The translations under genes were made by a program, and so were the position numbers. Positions 9,145-19,715 of a stretch of 44,841 nucleotides of DNA are shown in pieces. The stretch is from Oscillospiraceae bacterium (GTDB lineage: Bacteria > Bacillota > Clostridia > Oscillospirales > CAG-272): assembly GCA_015064965.1 (NCBI GenBank), contig SVRG01000006.1, positions 1-44,841 on the forward strand, written 5' to 3'. Numbering within the stretch: the stretch's first letter is position 1; each line of letters starts with the position of its first letter. Under the pieces are notes generated by a model that had not been told where the DNA came from, searched no databases, and saw only the letters and a list, made by a program, of their open reading frames with translations.

Positions 9145-10641
9145 TCACCTTCCAAAAAACTCAAAGACTTTTTGCTTGTATGAGGGGTTTTCTTCGTTGC
9201 CCTTTACAATTTTATCAAAGTCCCTTAAATATTCGTATGGATATTTAGGCGCAAATATGCGCTTCATGCGGCGTTCACCGTTTTCGTCAAACTCCACAAG
9301 CTTGGTTACAGCGCCGGCTCCGGCACCGAAAATAGAGTGAAGCTCCTCCATCATGTAGATGTTGTACATACATTCGCTGCCGGCTTTGGCAAATCCGACA
9401 TTTTCAAGATTGCCCACCGCGTTTTTCTGACGGTACATATAGTATGGCTTATATGAAGCATTGGCAAGCATGAGCTGGGAATACTGTATGCACTTGGCAG
9501 CGGACGGAACATCGGGAACAAATGGCTCACCGTCACTCTTTGAAAGTGCCGCCGCGCGCTTAAAGCAAAATGTATGTACGGTTATGTTTGACGGTTCAAG
9601 AGCCATTATGCGTTCAAGCGAGCTTGAAAACTTTTTAAAATTGTCGCCGGGGAGACCTACAATAAGGTCTGTATTGATGTCGCGGATACCAGATCGCTTT
9701 GCAATTTCATATGCCTTGAAAAAGTCGTCAGCGGTGTGGCGTCTGCCGATGTTCTCAAGTACATTGTCTGCAAGAGTCTGCGGATTTACACTCACGCGCG
9801 TAACACCGTATTCCTTTGCAATGCGCATTTTTTCCTCGGTAATCGTATCCGGTCTGCCCGCCTCAAGCGTAAACTCATCAAGCAGTGCAACATCGGTACA
9901 AGACGCAACTGCGGAAAGCAGTTTTTTAAGCTGGCGAGCATTGAGCGTTGTCGGTGTACCGCCGCCTATGTAAACTGTGGCAACGCGCTTGCCGAGCGCC
10001 TTTACGGTTGCAAAAACATTTTTGATATCTTTTACAAGCAAAGTAAGATAATCGTCGAGCATCGAGAGCATCTTTTGCGATGCAGACACAAACGAGCAAT
10101 ATGCACATCTTGTAGGACAAAACGGAATCGAAATATACACGCTGCAATCGTTTTTGTCCATATTTTTAGTGAGCTTGAGTTCGGTTTGCGCAACCTGTGT
10201 AGCCAAAAAAGCCTTTTTGGGATTCAAAAAGTACTCAGTTGCAAGAAGCTTGCGGGTTTTCATCACACCGAAGCCGTCCTCAAGATACTGCGCGGCAACC
10301 TTTGCAGGGCGCACACCTGTGAGAAGCCCCCATGGAGAAATATACCCGAAAAATTCCTTTGCGGCAATGGTCATCGCGTGTCCGGAAGCCATCTTGCGCA
10401 CACGCTCTTTTGGGAAAATCTCCGAAAAAGGAACAAAGCACTCTGCCTCGCACTTTTTATCGCCAAGGCGAATTGCGGCATGGGAAAAAATGCCGTCCTC
10501 TTTATCGACAACGACAAAATCAACTACAGGTACGTTTTCGCTCTCAACCTCATCCTCGGCAAATTTGGCGCCGGGAAAGTATATAAGGCAAAGCGTTTGC
10601 GCGTAATATCTGTTTAAATTTCCCTCTATGTTTAAAATCAT
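9145..10641 (-). CDS. hemZ: Coproporphyrinogen dehydrogenase-like radical SAM protein HemZ
   Basis: CxxxCxYC motif IPFCPTRCAYCSFVS, TVYIGGGTPTTL; N-terminal extension typical of HemZ. Confidence 0.92.
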   Translation of the reverse strand: MILNIEGNLNRYYAQTLCLIYFPGAKFAEDEVESENVPVVDFVVVDKEDGIFSHAAIRLGDKKCEAECFVPFSEIFPKERVRKMASGHAMTIAAKEFFGYISPWGLLTGVRPAKVAAQYLEDGFGVMKTRKLLATEYFLNPKKAFLATQVAQTELKLTKNMDKNDCSVYISIPFCPTRCAYCSFVSASQKMLSMLDDYLTLLVKDIKNVFATVKALGKRVATVYIGGGTPTTLNARQLKKLLSAVASCTDVALLDEFTLEAGRPDTITEEKMRIAKEYGVTRVSVNPQTLADNVLENIGRRHTADDFFKAYEIAKRSGIRDINTDLIVGLPGDNFKKFSSSLERIMALEPSNITVHTFCFKRAAALSKSDGEPFVPDVPSAAKCIQYSQLMLANASYKPYYMYRQKNAVGNLENVGFAKAGSECMYNIYMMEELHSIFGAGAGAVTKLVEFDENGERRMKRIFAPKYPYEYLRDFDKIVKGNEENPSYKQKVFEFFGR

Positions 10642-10693
10642 GATTTTACTGTAAATTAAAGATTATGCACGGAGCAAAATGATTATCAAACCT

Positions 10694-10768
10694 GTAGGGG
10701 CGATTATCAATCGCCCGAAAAGACACAATCGGATGTTGTACAGGCGGGCGAATAATATTCGCCCCTAC
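10694..10768. repeat. Intergenic inverted repeat (GTAGGGGCGAN~8TCGCCCG...CGGGCGA...TCGCCCCTAC)
   Basis: 24-nt outer arms GTAGGGGCGATTATCAATCGCCCG / CGGGCGAATAATATTCGCCCCTAC. Confidence 0.85.
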
Positions 10769-10814
10769 GGATTTGTGATTTCCAATTTACCTACATAACC
10801 TTTAATTTATCTTT

Positions 10815-11267
10815 CTATTTATTCCAGATTTTTGAGTCCATCAAAATTGTTACAGGACCGTCTGCATGGAGCGATATCTGCATATCCGCACCGAAAACAC
10901 CTTTTTCCGTTGGAACGCCCTCTTTTTCTACACAGCTTGCAAAATACTCATAAAGAGGTTCTGCAACCGTAGGATGCGCCGCGGGAGTAAACGATGGACG
11001 GTTGCCGTGCGAAACATCGGCGCCGAGCGTAAAGTTTGAAACAACGAGCACACTGCCCGAAACATCCTTAACCGACAAGTTCATTTTATCGTTTTCATCT
11101 GTAAAAATGCGAAGCTTTGACACCTTTGCGGCGAGAATTTCTGCATCTTTTTCGGTGTCGCCGTCAACAACACCAAGGAGAACAAAAAGTCCCTTTTCGC
11201 ATTTGCCCGCCTGAACACCGTCAGCAATGACGGAGGCAGACGCGGCTCTTTGAATTACTGCTATCAT
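10815..11267 (-). CDS. dtd: D-aminoacyl-tRNA deacylase
   Basis: MIAVIQRAASASVIADG...GLFVLLGVVDGDTEKDA...SNFTLGADVSHGNRPSFTPAA. Confidence 0.96.
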   Translation of the reverse strand: MIAVIQRAASASVIADGVQAGKCEKGLFVLLGVVDGDTEKDAEILAAKVSKLRIFTDENDKMNLSVKDVSGSVLVVSNFTLGADVSHGNRPSFTPAAHPTVAEPLYEYFASCVEKEGVPTEKGVFGADMQISLHADGPVTILMDSKIWNK

Positions 11268-13474
11268 TTTCCAAATCCTCTTGTAACAGAAATAACACTC
11301 GGAACTCGCTTAAGTCTTGACACGATCGAGTTATAATGCGCGGTGTTTTTACAACCTACGGTGAGGTTGATAAGCATGTTGTCCTCACCCTTTTTCTGCG
11401 TGTTTATCTGAAGCAAAGAAACCTTCATATCCGCAAGCGCAGTTGTAACCTCGGCAAGCAGGGTGATCGAATTTTCAGCGTAGAGAATAACAAGTGCCTC
11501 GTAGATATCCGAGCCGGTTTCCTCTGCTGCGCCATATTCCCAGTGCGCGCTTATAAAACGGTCACGCGACTCCTCGTTCTGCTGACCGCGAAGCACGTTG
11601 GGACAGTCAATTTTATGAATGGACACACCATAGCCGCGTGTGATAAAGCCGATTATCTGGTCGCCGGGCAACGGATTACAACAATGCGCAAACTTTGTAA
11701 CGCAGCCGTCCTCACCGTCAACCACAACGCCGCCGGTAGCCTTGATTTTTTGCTTTGAAGCAAGCTTTACATCCTCTACCACAAGCGGAACCTCAGGCGT
11801 TGCATCCTTTACAAGGCGGTCAAGCTCATCGCGCAGTTTTGTCGCGATTTTGCTTATCGGCATACCGCCGTAGCCAAGCATGTTGTAAAGGTCATCGGCA
11901 GAACTCATTCCGACACGGGTTGCAACATTTGAAACGATTTCGTTGCGCTGCTCCGATGTAAAGGACTTACCCGACCTGCGGAGTTCCTTGTCAACGTCCG
12001 CCTTGCCAAGTGCAATATTCTCTTCGCGCTTTTCCTTTTTAAACCACTGGCGAATCTTTGCGCGTGCATCACCGGTCTTAACTATATTAAGCCAGTCACG
12101 CGAAGGACCTTTTGAAGATGACGAGGTAAGAATCTCTATAATATCGCCGGTTTCGGGCGCACGGTCGATAGGAACGATAGTTCCGTTAATCTTTGCGCCA
12201 ACCATTTTGTTTCCTACCGCCGAGTGAATTGCATATGCAAAGTCAATACAGGTGGAGCCCTGTGCAAGTACAATAACGTCGCCCTTGGGGGTAAACACAT
12301 ATGTTTCGTGGCGGAAAATGTCAATTTTAAACGCATCAAGGAACTCATCGGGGTCACGCGTATCGTCCTCAATGGCAAGCAACTGCGACACCCACTGAAG
12401 TTTTTCGTCGATGCTTTCGCTTGCATTCTCGCCCGACTTATATTTCCAATGCGCCGCCACACCGAACTCGGCAAGCTGATGCATCTCATGAGTACGTATC
12501 TGCACCTCAAAAGGAATGCCCGACGAGCTCATAACGCTTGTGTGAAGCGAGCGGTAGAGATTTGGCTTTGGAGTTGAAATATAGTCCTTGAAACGTCCGG
12601 GAATTGAGTGGAACATTTCATGAATAAGACCAAGCGCGGTATAGCACTCAAGCTCAGTATCAACAATTATGCGAAGCGCGTAAAAGTCATAGATATCGTC
12701 AAACGCTTTTTGCTGATTATACATCTTGTTGTAAAGCGAATATATTGACTTGACGCGGCCGTTAAGCTCAAATTTGATACCGTTTTCTGCAAGTTTTGCG
12801 GAAATCTCCTCTTTTGCTTCGCGAATGAGAGTACGCGAAAGCCCAAAGCGCTCCTCGACCTTGCTTCTAACCTCTTCGTAGCCGATGGGGTCAAGATACG
12901 AAAGGCTCAGTTCCTCAAGTTCATGCTTGATAAGACGGATACCGAGACGGTGCGCAAGGGGCGCGTAAATATACATAGTTTCAAGCGCAATTGCGCGCTG
13001 ACGGTCCTCTCTCTTTGCTGCAAGCGTGCGCATATTGTGCAAACGGTCGCAGAGTTTTATAAAGATAACGCGGATATCCTTGGACATTGCAAGCAACATC
13101 TTGCGGATATTTTCTATATTCTGCTCCTGCTTATCTTCAACATCAATAAGCACAAGCTTTGTAAGACCGTCAACAAGCATGGCAACATCGCTGCCAAAAC
13201 GCTCTTTGATAATATCAAGATTTGTCTTGTCTGCGCAGTCCTCCACCGTATCGTGAAGCAATGCCGCACAAACAGAGTCAGTATCAAGACCGAGTGTTAT
13301 TACATTTTCGGCAACAGCAACCGGATGCGAGATATAAGGCTCGCCGCTCTGCCTTCTTTGCCCTGCGTGAAGCTCATCAGCATAATTAAAGGCATCTGTA
13401 ATCTTTTCGCGGTTGTAGTTCTTGCCGCTCATATCGAGCGCTAAACAAAGTTGATTGTAAAGTTCAATTTCCAT
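11264..13474 (-). CDS. relA: Bifunctional (p)ppGpp synthetase/hydrolase (RelA/SpoT, RSH)
   Basis: HD domain (ALLHDTVEDC), synthetase domain (SIYSLYNKM...YDFYALRIIVDTELECYTALGLIHEMF), TGS and ACT domains. Confidence 0.97.
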   Translation of the reverse strand: MEIELYNQLCLALDMSGKNYNREKITDAFNYADELHAGQRRQSGEPYISHPVAVAENVITLGLDTDSVCAALLHDTVEDCADKTNLDIIKERFGSDVAMLVDGLTKLVLIDVEDKQEQNIENIRKMLLAMSKDIRVIFIKLCDRLHNMRTLAAKREDRQRAIALETMYIYAPLAHRLGIRLIKHELEELSLSYLDPIGYEEVRSKVEERFGLSRTLIREAKEEISAKLAENGIKFELNGRVKSIYSLYNKMYNQQKAFDDIYDFYALRIIVDTELECYTALGLIHEMFHSIPGRFKDYISTPKPNLYRSLHTSVMSSSGIPFEVQIRTHEMHQLAEFGVAAHWKYKSGENASESIDEKLQWVSQLLAIEDDTRDPDEFLDAFKIDIFRHETYVFTPKGDVIVLAQGSTCIDFAYAIHSAVGNKMVGAKINGTIVPIDRAPETGDIIEILTSSSSKGPSRDWLNIVKTGDARAKIRQWFKKEKREENIALGKADVDKELRRSGKSFTSEQRNEIVSNVATRVGMSSADDLYNMLGYGGMPISKIATKLRDELDRLVKDATPEVPLVVEDVKLASKQKIKATGGVVVDGEDGCVTKFAHCCNPLPGDQIIGFITRGYGVSIHKIDCPNVLRGQQNEESRDRFISAHWEYGAAEETGSDIYEALVILYAENSITLLAEVTTALADMKVSLLQINTQKKGEDNMLINLTVGCKNTAHYNSIVSRLKRVPSVISVTRGFGK

Positions 13475-13518
13475 AGGTTCTCCATTATTCAGGATGACGG
13501 AATAGTCACTGTGTACGG

Positions 13519-15660
13519 TTATGCTTTTCTCTGCTGTGTGCGCAGACGCTTGAGAAGTGCAGACTTCTCAAGGTCGGTATGTTTGTTCTGATAATGCAGC
13601 TTGAATGAAAATTTATCCTCGCCGATTTCCTCAACGCCGATAATGTTCATCTCAAGCATAACATTTATAATAAAGCGAAGCTTGATATAACCGATTGACG
13701 AAAGCGGCTCCTCGCGAAGCAACATTTCGCGCACGGTGAATACATCCTCGCCAAAACGCAAACGGCGGCGAATGAAATTATAAACAGTTGCAAAATCATC
13801 GCGTGCGGGAATAACATCTTCGTCAGCTGAAATGGCGCCGCCCTGCCAGATCTCGCCAAAACGCTCTTTGAGTTCTCTATATTTTTCAGCCTCGCTCTCG
13901 CAGATGCGGATATCGCGGACAATAAGCTGCGCTGTGCGCTGGCCGCCAAACTCATTTATATCCATAGTTGCAAAAACATCAACAGTATCGCCAATGTAAA
14001 CATCTGCATCCTTTGGCGCACGCGAGAAATACATTGCCGTAAGAGAAGGCATGCCACGTCTTTCAAGCAAAATCTTTGTGTGCTTGCCAAAGCTTATCGA
14101 CTGTACATCACTGACACGCATATTGCGGAGTACAAACGATGGAACGGGATTTGAAACGCCGTATGGCTCAAGAATACGAAGTTCATCCGCATTCTGAATA
14201 TTAACCTCCTCGCCGCCGATTTCAAAATCTGCGTCAAGTGTCGGCACAAGGTCATCATACGAGAAGTTCTCTCTTGCGTATGCATTTATTTTTTCGCGGA
14301 ATGCATCAATATTTTCGCGGCGCACGCTAAGACCTGCCGCAAGCTCATGGCCGCCGTATTTTTCAAGCAGGTCGCCGCAATGCACAAGCGCATCGACAAG
14401 GTTAAGCCCTTTGACGCTTCTGCCGCTTCCCTTGCCTATATCAATATTGCCGTCGCTCTGCGCTCCGTCAAACGAAATAAGAATTGAAGGGAGCCCGTAC
14501 TTTTCGGTAATGCGCGAAGCAACAATACCGATAACTCCGTGATGCCAGCTATCCGCCTCAAGCACGATAACCGGGTCCCTGTCAAAATTGTGGCTTGCCT
14601 CGATTTTAGCATAAGCCTCAAGCGCGATACGGTTTTCCTCGCTCTGACGCTCGCGGTTAATGTCACAAAGACGGGCTGCAAGTTCGTCCGCTTTTTCACG
14701 TGATGAGGTCAGGAATAACTCCACTGCAAGACTTGCAGAACTGATTCTGCCCGCAGCATTGATACGCGGTGCAAGCGTATAACCCACAAAGCTTGATGTG
14801 ATTTTAGGTGCGCGCGATGCCGCCTTGCCGTCGGGCTTGCGGGAAACCGCTTCGCAAAGTGCACAAAGTCCCATTCGTTCTGATTTTTCAATTTTGTTAA
14901 GACCGTATGCAACGATAAGTCTGTTTTCGTCCTTTATCGGCATAACATCCGCAATTGTACCAATCGCCACAAGGTCGGCATAGTTTTCGCAAATGCGGCG
15001 AACCGCCTCCTGCTCGCTGATGTTCTCATAGCTTGCCTCAAATGCGCAAAGCAGTTTAAATACAACACCTACGCCTGCAAGCTCCTTGAAAGGATACTCG
15101 CAATCGGCACGGCGCGGATTTACTACCGCAACCGCATTTGGCAAATCGCCGTGGCACTCATGGTGGTCGGTGACAACAACATCTGTTCCGCGCGATGCCG
15201 CATGGGCAACCTCTGCATTTGCAGTAATACCGGTATCAACGGTTACAATGAGGTTTGCTCCGTCATCAATGAGGTGGTCAAGTGAGCCCTCGCTCATGCC
15301 GTAGCCCTCTCCCATACGGTTGGGTATGTAATAGCCTACATCTGCACCTTTTTCTGCAAGAAAAAGATAGAGAATCGTTACAGAAGTAACACCGTCAACG
15401 TCATAGTCGCCATAAATAACGATGCGCTCGCCGCTTTCGATCGCCGCTTTTATACGCTCAACAGCCTTATCCATATCGCGCAGCAACATCGGTGAATGAA
15501 GGAGCTCCTCCTCCATGTGAATAAATCGCTCTGCCGCTTCTCTTGTGGTATACCCGCGGTTGCAAAGCAAGCCCGCAGCAAGCGTACCTATGCCAAGATC
15601 GCGTGCAAGCGCCTCGGTCGCGGCATTGCGCTCACCGAGAATGTTCCATTTCTTTTGCAT
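13519..15660 (-). CDS. recJ: Single-stranded-DNA-specific exonuclease RecJ
   Basis: VIYGDYDVDGVTSVTILY, VTDHHECHGDLPNA; start at MQKKWN (15660). Confidence 0.95.
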   Translation of the reverse strand: MQKKWNILGERNAATEALARDLGIGTLAAGLLCNRGYTTREAAERFIHMEEELLHSPMLLRDMDKAVERIKAAIESGERIVIYGDYDVDGVTSVTILYLFLAEKGADVGYYIPNRMGEGYGMSEGSLDHLIDDGANLIVTVDTGITANAEVAHAASRGTDVVVTDHHECHGDLPNAVAVVNPRRADCEYPFKELAGVGVVFKLLCAFEASYENISEQEAVRRICENYADLVAIGTIADVMPIKDENRLIVAYGLNKIEKSERMGLCALCEAVSRKPDGKAASRAPKITSSFVGYTLAPRINAAGRISSASLAVELFLTSSREKADELAARLCDINRERQSEENRIALEAYAKIEASHNFDRDPVIVLEADSWHHGVIGIVASRITEKYGLPSILISFDGAQSDGNIDIGKGSGRSVKGLNLVDALVHCGDLLEKYGGHELAAGLSVRRENIDAFREKINAYARENFSYDDLVPTLDADFEIGGEEVNIQNADELRILEPYGVSNPVPSFVLRNMRVSDVQSISFGKHTKILLERRGMPSLTAMYFSRAPKDADVYIGDTVDVFATMDINEFGGQRTAQLIVRDIRICESEAEKYRELKERFGEIWQGGAISADEDVIPARDDFATVYNFIRRRLRFGEDVFTVREMLLREEPLSSIGYIKLRFIINVMLEMNIIGVEEIGEDKFSFKLHYQNKHTDLEKSALLKRLRTQQRKA

Positions 15661-15760
15661 TTTAATATATCTCCAATTTTTAATAATAAACAAATTTAAG
15701 TGACACTTACGCAGTCACGAGAGCAATGATGATAATGTGTTAAAAGTTTTTAAGAGTTAT

Positions 15761-15788
15761 GGGAAACTTTTTCATAAAAAAGTTTCCC
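15761..15788. repeat. Perfect 12-bp hairpin GGGAAACTTTTT-cata-AAAAAGTTTCCC (terminator-like or dispersed palindrome)
   Basis: Exact inverted repeat, just past the stop codon of the FAD oxidoreductase (15797). Confidence 0.75.
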
Positions 15789-15796
15789 GCCTCTTT

Positions 15797-17383
15797 TCAT
15801 TCAAACGGTTTATACTTTCCTATAATCTCCTCGGCGATTTTTATTCCGTCAACCGCGGCAGATGTGATTCCGCCTGCGTAACCTGCCCCCTCGCCGCCGG
15901 GGTAAATATCGTCTTCACCAATCATGGTCAGATTATTTCCGCGCAAAATGCGCAAAGGTGCGCTGGTGCGCGTTTCAACTCCCGAAAGCATCGCATGGGG
16001 AGCGTCAAATCCTTTGATTTTTCTGCCAAAATCTATAAGTCCTGCAGAAAGTGTGGCGCAAAGTTCATCCGGCAACAATTCTTTCAGGTCAGCTTCTTTT
16101 ACCTTGCCGCCCATGTATGTCGGCACAACTCTGCCGCATTCGCCGCCACTACCCAAAAATCTTCCAACGCTCGACACCGGCGCACTGTAGTCACCGCCGC
16201 CTGCGGTAAATGCCGCGCGCTCTAAACTGCGCTGAAACTCAATAGCCTCTCTTGCACCGCCTCCGTAATCGGAGCGGAACACAGAAACGCATACCGCGCT
16301 GTTTGAATTTTTGCCGTCCCTTGCAAAACGGCTCATACCGTTTACGCAAAGCGCGCCGCGCTCCGACGCACCTGCAACAACTTCACCGCCCGGACACATA
16401 CAAAATGTGTAAACGCCGCGGCTTTTTGTATTATACGAAAGATTGTATTCGGCATACGGTAATTCTTTGTGCCCTGCAAAAGAGCCGTAAAGTGCCGCGT
16501 CAATATCCTCTTTCAGATGTTCTATTCTGAATCCTACCGAAAAATCCTTGGCTTCAATTTCTGTTCCTCTTGAAAGGAGCATTTCATAGGTGTCGCGCGC
16601 ACTGTGACCGATAGCAAGCACCGTAACGGATGCCGCCATGTCGCCGCGCGAGGTGTAAAGCTTTCTTACACCGCCCTTCACTTCTCCAAAACCGAGGAAG
16701 GATGTGTTATACATTATTTCTCCGCCAAGTGAAACTATGCGGGATGCCGCATTGTCAACCACTTTGCGCAAAATATCGGTGCCGATATGCGGTTTTGCAT
16801 TTGTAAGAATCTCTTTCGGCGCGCCTAGCTCGTGAAGTTTTGAAAGCACATATGCACAACGGCTGTCACTGATTCTTGTGACAAGCTTTCCGTCTGAAAA
16901 AGTTCCTGCACCGCCTGCGCCAAACTGAATGTTGCAGTTTTCATCAAGCATTCCGCTTGTGTAAAAGTTCTCTACAGCTTTAACGCGGCTCTCAACATCG
17001 CCGCCGCGCTCAAGCAGTACGGGGCGATATCCGTGTTCGGCAAGCAGCAGTGCCGCAAACAGCCCGCACGGTCCCATACCGACTACATGCGGACGCGCCG
17101 CAAGCACTTGGGCACCTTTTTTTATCTCAAGCTTATCCGATGCGGCAATACCGAGCCCAAGCTTTGTGCATATTTCTTTTTTCAGAGTGCCGCCTATAGA
17201 AAAACGCACCGCATACACAAGCTTTATGTCATTTTTATTTCGCGCATCAACGCTTCGGCGATAAATGGAGATGTGCTCTGCGCGCACTCCGGCACGGCGG
17301 AGTTTTTTTGCCGCCACAGCAACCGCTTCATCTGCCGGAGCATCAAGCGAAAGCGATATACCGCTTAAAATATACTCGGTCAT
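15797..17383 (-). CDS. NAD(P)/FAD-dependent oxidoreductase (uncharacterised FAD-dependent dehydrogenase family)
   Basis: HVVGMGPCGLFAALLLAEHGYRPVLLERG FAD-binding motif, CMCPGGEVVAGASE. Confidence 0.88.
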   Translation of the reverse strand: MTEYILSGISLSLDAPADEAVAVAAKKLRRAGVRAEHISIYRRSVDARNKNDIKLVYAVRFSIGGTLKKEICTKLGLGIAASDKLEIKKGAQVLAARPHVVGMGPCGLFAALLLAEHGYRPVLLERGGDVESRVKAVENFYTSGMLDENCNIQFGAGGAGTFSDGKLVTRISDSRCAYVLSKLHELGAPKEILTNAKPHIGTDILRKVVDNAASRIVSLGGEIMYNTSFLGFGEVKGGVRKLYTSRGDMAASVTVLAIGHSARDTYEMLLSRGTEIEAKDFSVGFRIEHLKEDIDAALYGSFAGHKELPYAEYNLSYNTKSRGVYTFCMCPGGEVVAGASERGALCVNGMSRFARDGKNSNSAVCVSVFRSDYGGGAREAIEFQRSLERAAFTAGGGDYSAPVSSVGRFLGSGGECGRVVPTYMGGKVKEADLKELLPDELCATLSAGLIDFGRKIKGFDAPHAMLSGVETRTSAPLRILRGNNLTMIGEDDIYPGGEGAGYAGGITSAAVDGIKIAEEIIGKYKPFE

Positions 17384-18672
17384 TTACCAGTTTCAACCTC
17401 TACAAAATACTCGCCGACCGCAACGATTCCGTCCCCGTATTTTTCGGGAATCTCAAGAGTAACCTTGATTTTGCCGTCTATAATATCTTCAGCCGAGCCA
17501 ACCAGACGGAAATTGCCAAAGGCATTATATGTATCCGACAGCACAATTGCTATCGGTTTCGGAACCCTGACATTTACTTCAAGGCTCTTTGTAAGCAAAC
17601 GGTAGTGCTTGCCGTGGGGATTGTCAATTTTGATATTTGAGCAATTGAAAGTCATTAGTGTCGAAACAGTGTCGCTGTTCTCACGGAAAGTCACAGTAGC
17701 GGTAACGGTTTCAAAGCCGTCCATGTTTTCATATTCCGGTCCCATAGCTACAGGGAGAACAAGCTCCTCACTCTTGTCCATTCCTGTAATATCCTGCTCG
17801 TTAAAGGTTGCCACTACAATACTCGTCACGCCTTCAAGCGTAACGTCGCGGACAATCTTTTTTCTCAGTGTCATTTTAGCAGGCGAAACAGTTATGCTCT
17901 TTATATCGCCCTTGAGTGCCGCGCTGTCAGTATCCACCTTTATGTCAACTTCTTTTTCGTCATAAATCGGAATCTCGACAGTAACCGAGCGCGGAACTAT
18001 GCCGATATATGGGCTTGTGATCTCAGTTCCGTCCTTGGTGCATGCCACAAGCTTTACCCCAACTGCGGTCGTGCTTGTGGTAAGCATACCGTCATAAGCC
18101 GGACGCGCTTCAACATGGTCGATAAGCTTAAGCTCGGAAGCGGGGCCGGAAACAGTAGCGCTTTCAACAAGCTGTCCGATAGAATTTGTGCAAATTGCAT
18201 CACCCTTGATATAGGACGTGCTGTACTGCGGCTTTGCCACAACCGAAACGGGCTTTTCTGTTACTTCCTGAACATTTACAGTAACGGTCTTCGGCGAATA
18301 ACTCTTGATGGTGGCACCGTCGGGGAGTTCAATGGTAATTGGCAGGCTGTGTTCGCCGGCATCGGTGATGCCTATAAAGTCAACCGTCGCCTTGATATCA
18401 TCGGAAGAAAATGTTGTAATATCACCGCGCGCGCCGTAAATCACAAGTTCAACAGTAGCTTTGAGATCGCCGTAAACCGTAAGGCTGCGGTCATCAAGCA
18501 CCATGGCATTAATGGGTGTTACCGATATACCCTCAAAACTCTTTTCATAATCGGGAGTGCTGTTGAACACAACATACATCCAGATCACAATAGCAAGCAG
18601 AACACAGATTATACGCGGCAGCAAGTCCACTATTAAGCCTTTTTCAATCGCCTGTTTTTTAGTTTCCGCCAT
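17380..18672 (-). CDS. cdaR: YbbR-domain protein CdaR, regulator of diadenylate cyclase
   Basis: One N-terminal TM helix followed by repeated YbbR-like units; overlaps cdaA. Confidence 0.87.
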   Translation of the reverse strand: MAETKKQAIEKGLIVDLLPRIICVLLAIVIWMYVVFNSTPDYEKSFEGISVTPINAMVLDDRSLTVYGDLKATVELVIYGARGDITTFSSDDIKATVDFIGITDAGEHSLPITIELPDGATIKSYSPKTVTVNVQEVTEKPVSVVAKPQYSTSYIKGDAICTNSIGQLVESATVSGPASELKLIDHVEARPAYDGMLTTSTTAVGVKLVACTKDGTEITSPYIGIVPRSVTVEIPIYDEKEVDIKVDTDSAALKGDIKSITVSPAKMTLRKKIVRDVTLEGVTSIVVATFNEQDITGMDKSEELVLPVAMGPEYENMDGFETVTATVTFRENSDTVSTLMTFNCSNIKIDNPHGKHYRLLTKSLEVNVRVPKPIAIVLSDTYNAFGNFRLVGSAEDIIDGKIKVTLEIPEKYGDGIVAVGEYFVEVETGK

Positions 18673-19540
18673 TCTCTGCGTCCTCCTTTCTGTTTCTTCT
18701 CAAAATACCCTTCTTTTTGCTTTGCAGATCACCGAGAAGCAGGTCGGTGAGCTGTTTGCGAAGAGTGGTATAGTTTTGTCCGCCGTAAAGGCAACCGTCC
18801 ATTGCAAGCGATATCTCTCCGGTTTCCTCTGAAACGATAACGACAACCGCATCGCTGACCTCGCTCATACCAACGCCTGCGCGGTGGCGCGTACCCTTAT
18901 CCTTGCTTATGCTCGCATTATGCGTTAGTGGCAAAAAGCAGCCTGCCGCTGCAATGCGGTAATCCGAAACGATAAGCGCGCCGTCATGGAGCGAAGCCTT
19001 GTTGAAGAATATATTTTTAATAAGGCTTTGCGAAACTACAGCATCAATGATAACACCGGTTTTCATAATATCGCCAAGTTTGGTAGAGCGCTCGATTACT
19101 ATCAGTGCACCTGTGCGGTCGCGCGACATATCTCCTGCAGCAATGCATATGTCATCTATAACCTCTGTGCGCACTTTGATTTCCTTTGACTCGGTCATGT
19201 TTTTGATAGAACGAAGCGGGTCGGCACCAACTTTTTCAAGCGCATCACGGAGTTCGGGCTGAAAAAGAATAACCAGAGCAAGCAATCCAACCTGAAAGAA
19301 ATTGCGGAGTAAAAATCCCAGCGCATGCATCTCAAGCAGCGATGCCGCCGCATAGACAGCAACCAGAATCACAAGACCTATCGCAAGTTTACCCGCACGT
19401 CTTTCGCGCACAAAACGGTAGACATAGAAAAGCAGCGTGGCAAGTATAATAATATCCGCGATATCAACCCAGCTTATGTTTATAAACTGGATTCCTATTT
19501 TTGTAAAAAATGTTTTCAAAAACTCTAAAACCGTATGCAC
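18659..19540 (-). CDS. cdaA: Diadenylate cyclase CdaA (c-di-AMP synthase, DAC domain)
   Basis: Three N-terminal TM helices; DAC motifs LHDGALIVSD and GTRHRAGVGMSEVSDAVVVIVSEETG. Confidence 0.97.
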   Translation of the reverse strand: MHTVLEFLKTFFTKIGIQFINISWVDIADIIILATLLFYVYRFVRERRAGKLAIGLVILVAVYAAASLLEMHALGFLLRNFFQVGLLALVILFQPELRDALEKVGADPLRSIKNMTESKEIKVRTEVIDDICIAAGDMSRDRTGALIVIERSTKLGDIMKTGVIIDAVVSQSLIKNIFFNKASLHDGALIVSDYRIAAAGCFLPLTHNASISKDKGTRHRAGVGMSEVSDAVVVIVSEETGEISLAMDGCLYGGQNYTTLRKQLTDLLLGDLQSKKKGILRRNRKEDAENGGN

Positions 19541-19715
19541 AAAAACTACCTCCGTTCACGCGCGCGTATACGTATGTATGCGTATAATATAGGTATTTTA
19601 TATTATAACATAATATAAAGCAGTATACAAGCGCAAAATATAGGAAATTCACACAATTTTTACAAAAACAGTAGCACAAAGCAAAAATACGTGATATAAT
19701 GTAAAATGAATTATT

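Noticed and set aside
9736-10617. 293 aa plus-strand ORF opposite hemZ
   Set aside because: Antisense to a well-supported gene; Cys/Arg/Lys-rich translation typical of a shadow ORF.
19555-19620. Alternating CGCGCGTATACGTATGTATGCGTATA tract upstream of cdaA as a special structure
   Set aside because: Short purine-pyrimidine alternation in an AT-rich promoter region; no repeat partner or dyad strong enough to support a claim.
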